Positions 9,570-17,537 of a stretch of 32,651 nucleotides of DNA are shown piece after piece. A program made the translations under genes and the position numbers. Each line of letters starts with the position of its first letter. The first letter of the stretch is position 1. Source of the stretch: Chitinophagales bacterium (GTDB lineage Bacteria > Bacteroidota > Bacteroidia > Chitinophagales > UBA2359); NCBI GenBank assembly GCA_020629205.1, contig JAHDDV010000019.1:1-32651 (forward strand), in the 5' to 3' direction. The notes below the pieces were generated by a model, which worked only from the letters and a program-made list of their open reading frames with translations, was not told where the DNA came from and made no database searches.

Positions 9570-12500
9570 TTAAAAGCTAAGGGAAAAGCCAGTTCTGTAT
9601 GTTCTGGCCTGTGGGTAAAACCCTTTGTCAATTCCGAGTTCTAGTCCATCTGGGTTTCCATCCTTCCAGCCAACAGAACCGATTTCGGGATCGAGTCCAC
9701 TGTACTTGGTGAATGTCCAAAGGTTTTGAGCGGAAACGTAGACCGTCGCTTTCTTGAAGCCAATCCGCTTCAACCATTGATTGGGAATACTGTAGCTCAA
9801 TTGCACTTGTCGAATTCGCATATAACTTCCATCTTCGACAAAATAGTCGGAGACGCGGTAGTTGTTGTTTGGGTCATTGAGATTTACTCGTGGCTCTGAA
9901 TCTGAAGTCCCAGGACCAGTCCATCTGTCCATCAGAGACTGTGGACGATTCGTGTAGAAGAAGTCGTGACGAACAGAGTTGTTGAAGATTTCATTGCCTT
10001 GACTTCCCTGCAGAAATACACTGAGTTCAATACCTTTAACTTCTATACCCCCTGAGAGGCCATAAGTGTAGTCCGGGCTCGGGTTTCCGATGAAAGTCTG
10101 ATCTTCCGAGTCAATTACTCCATCATCGTTCAAATCTGCGAATCGAAAATCACCAGGTGCAGTATCCTCTGCTTGAAAAGCATGAGCATTAATCTCCTGC
10201 TGGCTTTGGAAGATTCCGTCGGTTACATATCCATAGAAGGAAGCGACAGGATGACCGATATCAGAGCGAGAAGCGAATCCCCCAGGGAAGATTGATCCAC
10301 TAATCTGTGGCTCAGCATTATCGCCTAATGCCACTACCTCATTATTGACAAAGGAGATGTTACCGGATACATTATACTTAAAGCGCTTTGCACTGTTTCT
10401 GTAGTTTAGCGCAAGTTCGAGTCCTTTGTTCATCATCTCACCGACATTGGTGAAGGGAGCATCTGCCCCTACGATTGCTGGTACTGGGGGATTGTAGATC
10501 ATTCCCTCGGTCTTTCGAATGTAGTAGTCAGCAGTAAAGCCCAAGCGACCAGCAAACATGTCAATGTCGACGCCGATGTCTGTCTGGATGTTTGTCTCCC
10601 ACCTGAGGTCGGGATTGCTAGCCGCGATCGTAACACTTCCGTTCGTTATGATTTCATCTTCTCCAAATGTGTAGTTCTGTCCTCCCAATACTACTGAGGT
10701 AAAACGGTAGTTAGGGAATCTGTCGTTTCCATTCTTCCCCCAACTAGCACGTAGCTTCAAGAAGTCCACAATTCCACTAGCCCAAAACTCCTCGCGTGAC
10801 ACAATCCAACCTAGAGAAACGGCAGGGAAGGTGCCAAATCGGTTGTTTCTTCCAAACCTGGACGAACCATCTCTTCTTAAACTTGCGCTCAGCAAATACC
10901 TGTCTTTATAATCATAATTTACTCTCCCAAAATAGGAGAGGAGCGCATATTCGTTTGCATCATCACCAGCTCCCTGCGAGGCTATCGGGTCGATGGTATT
11001 TGCCAAATAGGCTGCGGCAAAGTCATTTGCAGGCAAGTTGGAATTGGAGCCTGTCAATTGATCGTATTGTTGCTCTATGGCTGTGGTTCCTAAGGTGCTA
11101 CTCAGGTGATGGTCACCAGTGAATTGAAACTCATAGGTCAAAATGTTCTCCCACTGTAGGTTCCGCCAGGTGAGGTCTTCTTTTGATAAATTGTTTACAT
11201 CATTTTGCTCGACTCCTGGAGCATCATTGAGTTCGGGGAACAGACTCAGGTCAAAGATTGGATAAAAAATGTTCCTGGTGGCATAAGTCGCATCGATACT
11301 CAAAGCTGTTCGGAAAGATAAGCCAGCAATTGGTCTTGCTTCCAGGTATACACTTCCTACGGCTCTATTGGTGGTCCACTCATCAAAAGTCTGTTCGATG
11401 GCATTTACTGGATTGGCTATGTCAGTATCAGCGTAATTCGAATAAGCATAGCTGCCATCTGCGCGTTTTACTGGCGTGATTGGATCGATGTTTAATGCAC
11501 GGATTAAAGGGGAGTTGTTGGGATTATTTTCAGGCAGAATGTGCTTCTTAAACCAGGTAAGGGACAGGTTGTTTCCAGTTGTAAGCCATGGTTTGACATC
11601 AGTTTCGGCATTCAGTCTAAGCGTCAATCTCTTGAAGTCTGATTTGTCCCCACCCACGATGCCGTCCTGACTAAAGTAGTTGGCCGACATTCCATATGAA
11701 GATTTCTCGCTACCGCCGTAGAAAGAAAGATTGTGATTTGATATTGGTGCATCTTCGAAGATTGCTTCTTGCCAATCAGTGCCATCGCCTAGCGCATCCG
11801 GATTTGCAAACTCCGGTAGTGGGGAAACTCCAGCCGCTATATGTGCCTCATTAGATAGTATTGCATACTGTCGGGCTGTCAGCAGTTTTTTCTTTTTCCA
11901 AGGGGACTGCATCCCAAAGTACTGTTCGTAGCTCACTGTACCTTCTTCGTTCTTTTCACCCGACTTTGTTGTGATTAGAATCACTCCATTTGCTGCCCTT
12001 GTCCCATAAATGGCAGCAGCAGCAGCGTCCTTCAAGACGCTGATGTTTTCTACATCGGAAGGGTTCAAATAGTCGAGGCCCTCCACAGGTACTCCGTCAA
12101 CAATATAGAGTGGGTCGGCATTTTGCAATGTTCCAATACCACGAATTCTTACATTGAGATTACTTCCTGGACTACCGGAATTTTGAGAAACCTGTATGCC
12201 AGCAGTTCGACCCTGCAAGGCTGTTTCCAGGCGACTGGCAGAGTTTTCAGAAATCTCTTCGGAGTCAATTGTAGAGACCGCTCCACTAATGTTGCTTCGC
12301 TTCTGAACCCCATAGCCGATTACTACAACTTCGTCAAGCAACTGCTCGTTACTGCTCAATAAGACTTCCAGAATCGGACCTGAGCTTGCAGGAATCTCCT
12401 GTGGCAACATGCCCAGGTAGCTGAATACCAAAATAGAAGCATCATCAGGAACCTCTAGTTTGAATGCTCCATCAAGATCAGTCACCGTCCCCTGGCTTGT

Positions 12501-12644
12501 TCCCTTGATGACCACATTAACGCCGGGTAGAGGAAACTGATCGGTCGCATCTAGAACAGTGCCGGAGATGCTGCGCTCTTGTGCTTGTAGAGTAGCAAAG
12601 GCTACGAAGCAGAAGGCTATGGAAAACGTCAGTAGTTGCTTCAT
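9570..12644 (-). CDS. susC: SusC/RagA-family TonB-linked outer-membrane glycan transporter
   Basis: 1024 residues. Signal peptide (1-22, ending LQAQ), CarboxypepD_reg-like domain (~24-98, SISGTVLDATDQFPLPGVNVVIKG), TonB box region (LLDEVVVIGYG, ~102-112), plug (~114-228, with RIRGIGTLQNADPLYIVDGVPV and SVLKDAAAAAIYGTRAANGV), then the 22-strand barrel to the end (terminal aromatic YRTGFSLSF). It starts 3 bases after the stop of the upstream gene and is followed by susD at 11 bases. With SusD it imports glucan oligosaccharides into the periplasm using TonB energy. Confidence 0.97.
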   Translation of the reverse strand: MKQLLTFSIAFCFVAFATLQAQERSISGTVLDATDQFPLPGVNVVIKGTSQGTVTDLDGAFKLEVPDDASILVFSYLGMLPQEIPASSGPILEVLLSSNEQLLDEVVVIGYGVQKRSNISGAVSTIDSEEISENSASRLETALQGRTAGIQVSQNSGSPGSNLNVRIRGIGTLQNADPLYIVDGVPVEGLDYLNPSDVENISVLKDAAAAAIYGTRAANGVILITTKSGEKNEEGTVSYEQYFGMQSPWKKKKLLTARQYAILSNEAHIAAGVSPLPEFANPDALGDGTDWQEAIFEDAPISNHNLSFYGGSEKSSYGMSANYFSQDGIVGGDKSDFKRLTLRLNAETDVKPWLTTGNNLSLTWFKKHILPENNPNNSPLIRALNIDPITPVKRADGSYAYSNYADTDIANPVNAIEQTFDEWTTNRAVGSVYLEARPIAGLSFRTALSIDATYATRNIFYPIFDLSLFPELNDAPGVEQNDVNNLSKEDLTWRNLQWENILTYEFQFTGDHHLSSTLGTTAIEQQYDQLTGSNSNLPANDFAAAYLANTIDPIASQGAGDDANEYALLSYFGRVNYDYKDRYLLSASLRRDGSSRFGRNNRFGTFPAVSLGWIVSREEFWASGIVDFLKLRASWGKNGNDRFPNYRFTSVVLGGQNYTFGEDEIITNGSVTIAASNPDLRWETNIQTDIGVDIDMFAGRLGFTADYYIRKTEGMIYNPPVPAIVGADAPFTNVGEMMNKGLELALNYRNSAKRFKYNVSGNISFVNNEVVALGDNAEPQISGSIFPGGFASRSDIGHPVASFYGYVTDGIFQSQQEINAHAFQAEDTAPGDFRFADLNDDGVIDSEDQTFIGNPSPDYTYGLSGGIEVKGIELSVFLQGSQGNEIFNNSVRHDFFYTNRPQSLMDRWTGPGTSDSEPRVNLNDPNNNYRVSDYFVEDGSYMRIRQVQLSYSIPNQWLKRIGFKKATVYVSAQNLWTFTKYSGLDPEIGSVGWKDGNPDGLELGIDKGFYPQARTYRTGFSLSF

Positions 12645-12647
12645 GTA

Positions 12648-14183
12648 TTAATGCTTGTAGAATTTGACAGATGCGGATTGTGCTCCTGTACCTACGGTGA
12701 TAATGTAAAGACCAGATGCAAGTTGGTGAATGGGCAGCTTGACTTGGGTTGCATCGGTAACAGTCTCTCCAATTCTTTGTCCCACAATTGAGCTCATGAC
12801 AATTGGGCTTCCAATTGCCAAGCCTTCGACTTCCACGGTTAACCAGTCGCTAGACTGTCCTAACAGTGTGATAGTCGACTTGTTCTCAAGTTCTGCTATG
12901 TCAGTCGGAATTCCACCGCATTGAGCTATGCTTCCGCATAATCCATAGCAAGCGTCAATTATGGTAGGTCCTGAAATTGCATCCATATATCGGTCATTGA
13001 AATTCTCGACTCTTGCACAATCCTGACCTTCTAAATCTTCCTTGCAACTCCAGTCAGGGCAGTTCCCGTTTGCAAATGAGTAATAGCCTTCAAAGCCGGG
13101 AAGACGAGTGAAACTGATCGAATAGACTCCGTCTCCATCCTCATCAGTCATCTTGAAGCTCCCTCCCGGTACACCAAACTCTTCTCCTCCTGCGAGGTAT
13201 ATGTCTCCATTAGGGTCAGGATCAGTCCCATCAGGAAATCCTAGGTTTATCGTAACTTCAACGCCTTCTCCACATTGATAGCAACTGTTCCAGCATACAA
13301 GGGGCATGGTTGTGTCTTCGGTGAGTAATACCTGGCGATTGACAAATTCTCCATCTGGTGAAGCCAGAATGCATCCGGACTGTTCGGTCCCATTGAAAGA
13401 CTCAATAAGGTCAGGGCCTTTGATCCAGAATAGATATTCATGTAATCCGATGGGCAGCTCAATGGAGGTCTCATAAATTCCAATACCGTTGTTAAAAAGT
13501 TCATTGGATTCATTCCAATCATTGAAAGTTCCCATTACGAAAACCTGATCGAATGGATCTGCAAAATCCGATAGATCAAGACTTAGATCAAGGACAGCTG
13601 TTTGATTGGCCGAGCCTTCCTGAATGGTGATATTATCAAAATAGCTGGTGATAAACTCCCCGTTTCCTCCGATATTGAAATCAAAGAACAGAACGAGTCG
13701 ACCAAAGCTGTCTCCGTCCGCTCCCTGGAAAGGGGCCTCAATTGAAGGCAGACTTGTGTTGAAGCAGACCTCAGTCCACTCATCCACGACATCGTTCTCC
13801 ACAATGAAAATCCAATCTGGGCCCTCGCTTTGACTCTGTTCAAGTTTTAATGCGAGATTTCCGGGATGGTCTACGTGAATCTGAACGCATATTTCACCAC
13901 CTTCACTTAGATCTATGCTAAGGTTTTCATTTAGTGAAAAGGCTCCTGCCCATCCTTGTGCATCGGGACCTTTCACGTAGGTACCAACATTTTCACTGGT
14001 ATTGATGCCACTAACATTTGGATTGGCGTCAACTGTGGTCAATAGGCCTTCTTGTGTAACACTCCCAAAGTACTGAAAGTCCGAGCTTGTTTCTGGGCTC
14101 TCAAAATCGATGAGGATTGTCTGGGCAATCATGCTGGCCATGGTAGCCAGACTCATTAGTAGTATTAAGCTGAGTCGTTTCAT
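12648..14183 (-). CDS. T9SS-sorted multi-domain carbohydrate-binding-like protein, first gene of the operon
   Basis: About 511 residues from ATG 14183 (MKRLSLILLMSLATMASMIAQ signal peptide); in-frame ATG 14189 and TTG 14192 are possible earlier starts. Residues ~22-190 resemble a jelly-roll CBM4/CBM-type module (ILIDFESPE, ICVQIHVDHPGNLALKLEQS). Two beta-sandwich domains follow: one CBM48/AMPK-like (VFVMGTFNDWNESNELF, GLHEYLFWIKG) and one related to the repeats of the last operon gene (TDEDGDGVYSISF, WSCKEDLEGQDCARVENFNDRYMDA). A T9SS tail (LASGLYIITVGTGAQSASVKFYKH) ends it. I see no catalytic motif. Probably a surface glucan-binding protein; the ligand is inferred from the operon. Confidence 0.8.
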   Translation of the reverse strand: MKRLSLILLMSLATMASMIAQTILIDFESPETSSDFQYFGSVTQEGLLTTVDANPNVSGINTSENVGTYVKGPDAQGWAGAFSLNENLSIDLSEGGEICVQIHVDHPGNLALKLEQSQSEGPDWIFIVENDVVDEWTEVCFNTSLPSIEAPFQGADGDSFGRLVLFFDFNIGGNGEFITSYFDNITIQEGSANQTAVLDLSLDLSDFADPFDQVFVMGTFNDWNESNELFNNGIGIYETSIELPIGLHEYLFWIKGPDLIESFNGTEQSGCILASPDGEFVNRQVLLTEDTTMPLVCWNSCYQCGEGVEVTINLGFPDGTDPDPNGDIYLAGGEEFGVPGGSFKMTDEDGDGVYSISFTRLPGFEGYYSFANGNCPDWSCKEDLEGQDCARVENFNDRYMDAISGPTIIDACYGLCGSIAQCGGIPTDIAELENKSTITLLGQSSDWLTVEVEGLAIGSPIVMSSIVGQRIGETVTDATQVKLPIHQLASGLYIITVGTGAQSASVKFYKH

Positions 14184-14446
14184 AAACATCAAGTTTTAGT
14201 GAATCACCAAACTGCATTCTTGTCAACTTTGCTACGTAACAGGACAGTTGGTACTACCACACGGCAACTTGCTGCGAGACAAGTAAACATATAGAAGCAG
14301 CTGATTGTGAGCGGAAATTAACAGTAAATAAGTGGAAACGGCATTTTTTGACTACTCATTCACTACGACATTGCCCAAATTTGCACTACTTTACTACTAC
14401 ATTTGTAATTCTTTTCCTCTATTTCTGAAACTGTGCATCAACTCAC
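14184..14446. promoter_or_regulatory. Divergent regulatory region between the glucan operon and its regulator
   Basis: This 263-bp non-coding gap must hold the operon promoter (minus) and the regulator promoter (plus). Visible elements are direct repeats CAACTTTGCTACG (14224-14236) and CAACTTGCTGCG (14265-14276), bracketed by the inverted pair CTTGTC (14219-14224) and GACAAG (14278-14283). The pentamer ACTAC occurs at 14253, 14351, 14362, 14385, 14393 and 14396. The best minus-strand -7-like box is TATGTTTA (14284-14291), one mismatch from TAnnTTTG. Which of these the regulator binds is unknown. Confidence 0.6.
14398..14405 (+). promoter_or_regulatory. Candidate Bacteroidota -7 box of the regulator gene
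   Basis: TACATTTG is an exact match to the Bacteroidota -7 consensus TAnnTTTG and lies 41 bases before the ATG at 14447. The -33 TTTG is less clear: TTTG at 14380-14383 is closer than usual and TTG at 14371-14373 is farther, so the assignment is moderate. Confidence 0.5.
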
Positions 14447-17290
14447 ATGATTGTTCATCGTACCTGCTGTTTTTTTCTGCTTTTTTTGCTTGCAGTTCTA
14501 TGCATAACAACTGAGATTGAGGCCGAAGAAAGCATCCTTGCTGTTCCTCCGATCGAGAATTTTGGAAGAACTGAGCATCAGGGCGGGACTCAAACATGGG
14601 ATGTCGTTCAAGACAAAGATGGCAGAATGTTGTTTGCTAACAACGACGGAATGTTGATCTATAATGGCAGCGAGTGGTCACTGATACCCTTGCCCAATAG
14701 CACCATCTTGCGTTCAATAAAGGTAGCTGAAGATGGGTTAATCTACGTGGGAGGACAAGGGGAGCTGGGATATTTTGCGCCGGATCATCAAGGTTCCCTA
14801 AAGTTTCATGATCTTACTGGCACCTTTTCGGGCAAAATGCCTGCCTTTACAGACGTTTGGGATATTGAATTTCACCACTCAGCCCTGTTCTTTAGAACTG
14901 CGGAGTACGTTTTTCGATATGCCGAAGGGCACTTAACGACTGTCATGGCTGGCGCCAGCCACTACATGGGTAAAAGTGGTGATCAGCTCTTCGTCCAAAA
15001 TCAAGTAGGTAAACTATTCTTATGGACCGATCGCGAGTTTCAACCTTATGGAATATCTCGGTTTGAAAGTGAAATAAAGGCAATTCACAGTACTCAAGAG
15101 GGCTTCGTAGTGTTTACACGCTTACATGGCATCTTGATGCTGAAGGATCAGGAGGTTAAGACCATCGAGCATCCAATAGTTTCCGATCTGATTAGAGATC
15201 GTATGTACGCGGCGATTAAGCTACAATCAGGAGGTTATGCCATAGGAACAACACTTAACGGACTAATCGTACTTAATGCAGCACTCGAGATCGAACACCA
15301 CGTCACCAAGGCCAATGGGTTCAGAAACAATAATGTCCTGTCAATTTTTCAGGATTCTGCAGGCAGTCTTTGGTTGGGTTTTGATAACGGAATCGCCAAG
15401 CTGGATTTCGCCTCGCCATTTCGAAACATTGTTCCTTCAAGACAATTAGAGGGAGCTGCTTACGCTGCTGCTGCACATCATGGGCAACTATACCTTGGCA
15501 CCAGCAATGGACTATACACCTGCGAGCTCTCGGAATCTGGATTCCTGAAAGGAAATCAGTTTAAAAAAGTAGCAAACTCCACCGGTCAGGTCTGGGGGCT
15601 TGACCAGATTGGCTCTGAACTTTGGATGGGACATCATGATGGAGCATTCTTGATCACCGGTGATCATGCCGAGCGGATCTCTAACAGTAGTACTTGGAAA
15701 TTTACCGCTGTCGGTGATACCGCAGTCATAGCTGGGCAATATGATGGTCTTTCAATTTATAAAAAAGAACAAGGGGAGTGGAAGCAGAGCAAAGTCTTCG
15801 AAGACTTTTCAGAGTCTAGTCGAATATTGGAGTTAGACGGTAAACGTTTGTGGATGTCGCATCCCTACCGTGGGGTTTATTCATTTGATTTGTCCAATCA
15901 AAGTGATTGGAAGTTTTTTGGAGAAGAACAAGGCTTACCCTCAGATCTTAATAACTATGTGTTTTCTGTTGATAGAAGAATCCTCATTGGCACCACAAAG
16001 GGAGTTTTTGAGTTGGGTGAGGACAACCGGTTTCATTTGAGTAGCGACTTGCACCAACGACTACCGGAAGGGGAGAGGATTAATTATCTCAGTTATGATT
16101 TGAATGACAGACTTTGGTATGCATCCGAATCCTGTTTAGGCTTTCTGTCAATGGGGACTGAAAGTGATAGTCAGATTTTTCCTGAAATAAAACCGCAGCT
16201 AGTTGGTGGCTTTGAACTGGTTTATCCTCTAAATCAAGAAGGAGTATTGATCGGACTTGAGAATCGGTTTTTGCAGTATGCTACAAAAGCCCTCGATGAG
16301 TCCCTGCTTCAGCAAGCTCCAATCATTGAAAAAATGTCACTGACCGGGGATCGCGATAGCTTGCTCTATCAAGGCTACGGAACTCGAACGCCTTCAACAA
16401 TCCACTTTGCAACAGAAGAGAATTCGGTTACTTTCCATTTTGCCTTCCCCAATGCCAGTACAAAGATACATTTTCAAACCCGTCTAAAAGGATTTGAAAA
16501 AGAATGGAGCAATGCTTCCGCTCAATCTCAAAAATCCCATAGCAATCTACCTCCGGGAGAATACAGCTTTGAAGTGAGGGCGTTACTTGGTGCAGAAAAA
16601 TACTCCCAAATTGCTACTCAGTCTTTTGCGATTGCCAAGCCATGGTATCTCACAAATGCAGCAAAATTTGCCTACCTTTTGTTGACTGGAGCTTTCATCG
16701 CTATCCTAATATCGATGCAGAGAAAGCGGCATCTGAATGAAAAGCAAGAGCTGCTGCAGCAACACAAAAGTGAGGTGGAGGCAAAGGAGTCCGACCTCGC
16801 GGAAGGACAGGCAGAAATTGACAAGTTAAGAAGAGAGAAGCTAGAAGCAGAGGTAGAATACAAAAATCGAGAACTCGCTTCAGCGACACTCCATTTGGTG
16901 CAAAAGAATGAGCTGATATACAAAGTACAGAGTAAACTAAATAAACTCCTTCACGAAGAGTCCCTCGATGATACTTTTGTCGAACAGGTTCAACAGACTC
17001 TGTCTATGATCAAAACGGATGCAGACTCGGAAGAGCACTGGGTACAATTCGCACAATACTTTGATCAAGTACACAGCGACTTCTTGAAAAAACTTCGCGC
17101 TCAATTTCCCAATCTTACGCAAAATGACCTTAAGCTCTGCGCCTATCTTCGACTCAATCTTAGCACAAAGGAAATCGCTACTTTAATCAACATTTCAATT
17201 CGAGGTGTTGAAGGCAGCCGATATCGATTGCGAAAGAAGCTTGCTTTAGCCACTGAACAGAAGCTTTCTGATTTCCTCCAGCAAATATGA
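14447..17290 (+). CDS. Membrane-spanning propeller/Y_Y_Y sensor with C-terminal LuxR-type HTH (PUL regulator)
   Basis: 947 residues. Signal peptide (1-26), then a periplasmic two-component-regulator-type beta-propeller (~45-615; blades such as WDVVQDKDGRMLFANNDGMLIYNG and VLSIFQDSAGSLWLGFDNGIAKLD). A Y_Y_Y domain (~655-728; FHFAFPNASTKIHFQTRLKGFEKEWS, LPPGEYSFEVRAL), one transmembrane helix (~741-757), a long coiled coil (~760-835) and a LuxR/GerE-type HTH (~888-945; LTQNDLKLCAYLRLNLSTKEIATLINISIRGVEGSRYRLRKKL) follow. There is no histidine kinase or receiver domain, so periplasmic glycan sensing appears to pass directly to a membrane-tethered DNA-binding domain. The divergent position next to the GH16/GH3 PUL makes that operon the likely target. 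Confidence 0.9.
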   Translation: MIVHRTCCFFLLFLLAVLCITTEIEAEESILAVPPIENFGRTEHQGGTQTWDVVQDKDGRMLFANNDGMLIYNGSEWSLIPLPNSTILRSIKVAEDGLIYVGGQGELGYFAPDHQGSLKFHDLTGTFSGKMPAFTDVWDIEFHHSALFFRTAEYVFRYAEGHLTTVMAGASHYMGKSGDQLFVQNQVGKLFLWTDREFQPYGISRFESEIKAIHSTQEGFVVFTRLHGILMLKDQEVKTIEHPIVSDLIRDRMYAAIKLQSGGYAIGTTLNGLIVLNAALEIEHHVTKANGFRNNNVLSIFQDSAGSLWLGFDNGIAKLDFASPFRNIVPSRQLEGAAYAAAAHHGQLYLGTSNGLYTCELSESGFLKGNQFKKVANSTGQVWGLDQIGSELWMGHHDGAFLITGDHAERISNSSTWKFTAVGDTAVIAGQYDGLSIYKKEQGEWKQSKVFEDFSESSRILELDGKRLWMSHPYRGVYSFDLSNQSDWKFFGEEQGLPSDLNNYVFSVDRRILIGTTKGVFELGEDNRFHLSSDLHQRLPEGERINYLSYDLNDRLWYASESCLGFLSMGTESDSQIFPEIKPQLVGGFELVYPLNQEGVLIGLENRFLQYATKALDESLLQQAPIIEKMSLTGDRDSLLYQGYGTRTPSTIHFATEENSVTFHFAFPNASTKIHFQTRLKGFEKEWSNASAQSQKSHSNLPPGEYSFEVRALLGAEKYSQIATQSFAIAKPWYLTNAAKFAYLLLTGAFIAILISMQRKRHLNEKQELLQQHKSEVEAKESDLAEGQAEIDKLRREKLEAEVEYKNRELASATLHLVQKNELIYKVQSKLNKLLHEESLDDTFVEQVQQTLSMIKTDADSEEHWVQFAQYFDQVHSDFLKKLRAQFPNLTQNDLKLCAYLRLNLSTKEIATLINISIRGVEGSRYRLRKKLALATEQKLSDFLQQI

Positions 17291-17344
17291 TAAACAGCAG
17301 TTCTTAGTACGCTCTAAGTCTCTTCCTTCTTCTCCTTTTGCCAT

Positions 17345-17361
17345 TGTCATAAATAATGACA
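17345..17361. promoter_or_regulatory. Palindrome TGTCAT-AAATA-ATGACA, possible operator
   Basis: A perfect 6-bp inverted repeat around a 5-base AT-rich centre, about 180 bases before the HmuY-like start. Its size and AT-rich form resemble a dimeric repressor site, and iron- or haem-dependent control would fit the genes. I cannot assign it to Fur or another regulator from sequence alone. Confidence 0.3.
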
Positions 17362-17506
17362 CAACTGTGACAGAGACTTGTTCGTTTTCTCAAAGGATTA
17401 TTGGTTGTAAGCTCTTGATTTACAGGTTTTTGTGTAATTGTCTTGGCCCTTTGCTTGTCAATGGCGCCAATAACCGCCAAATGACAATTATTAGGTCAGC
17501 TTGCTG

Positions 17507-17514
17507 TAGCTTTG
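17507..17514 (+). promoter_or_regulatory. Candidate -7 promoter box of the haem-uptake pair
   Basis: TAGCTTTG matches TAnnTTTG exactly and lies 23 bases upstream of the ATG at 17538, implying a short leader. No convincing TTTG -33 box is seen at the standard distance. Confidence 0.4.
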
Positions 17515-17537
17515 TAGTGATAAATAAAAAAAGCTTC

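Larger units (their letters stand above)
17291..17537. other. Intergenic region upstream of the HmuY-like gene
   Basis: No gene is supported in these 247 bp; an open extension of the next frame to 17367 has no coding character and precedes the signal peptide. A weak stem CTTAG/CTAAG followed by a pyrimidine-rich stretch (~17303-17335) could terminate the regulator transcript. A palindrome and a -7-like box are listed separately. Confidence 0.6.

Noticed and set aside
17367-17537. N-terminal extension of the HmuY-like frame
   Set aside because: It would bury the signal peptide 57 residues inside the protein, and the -7-like promoter box lies within this stretch.
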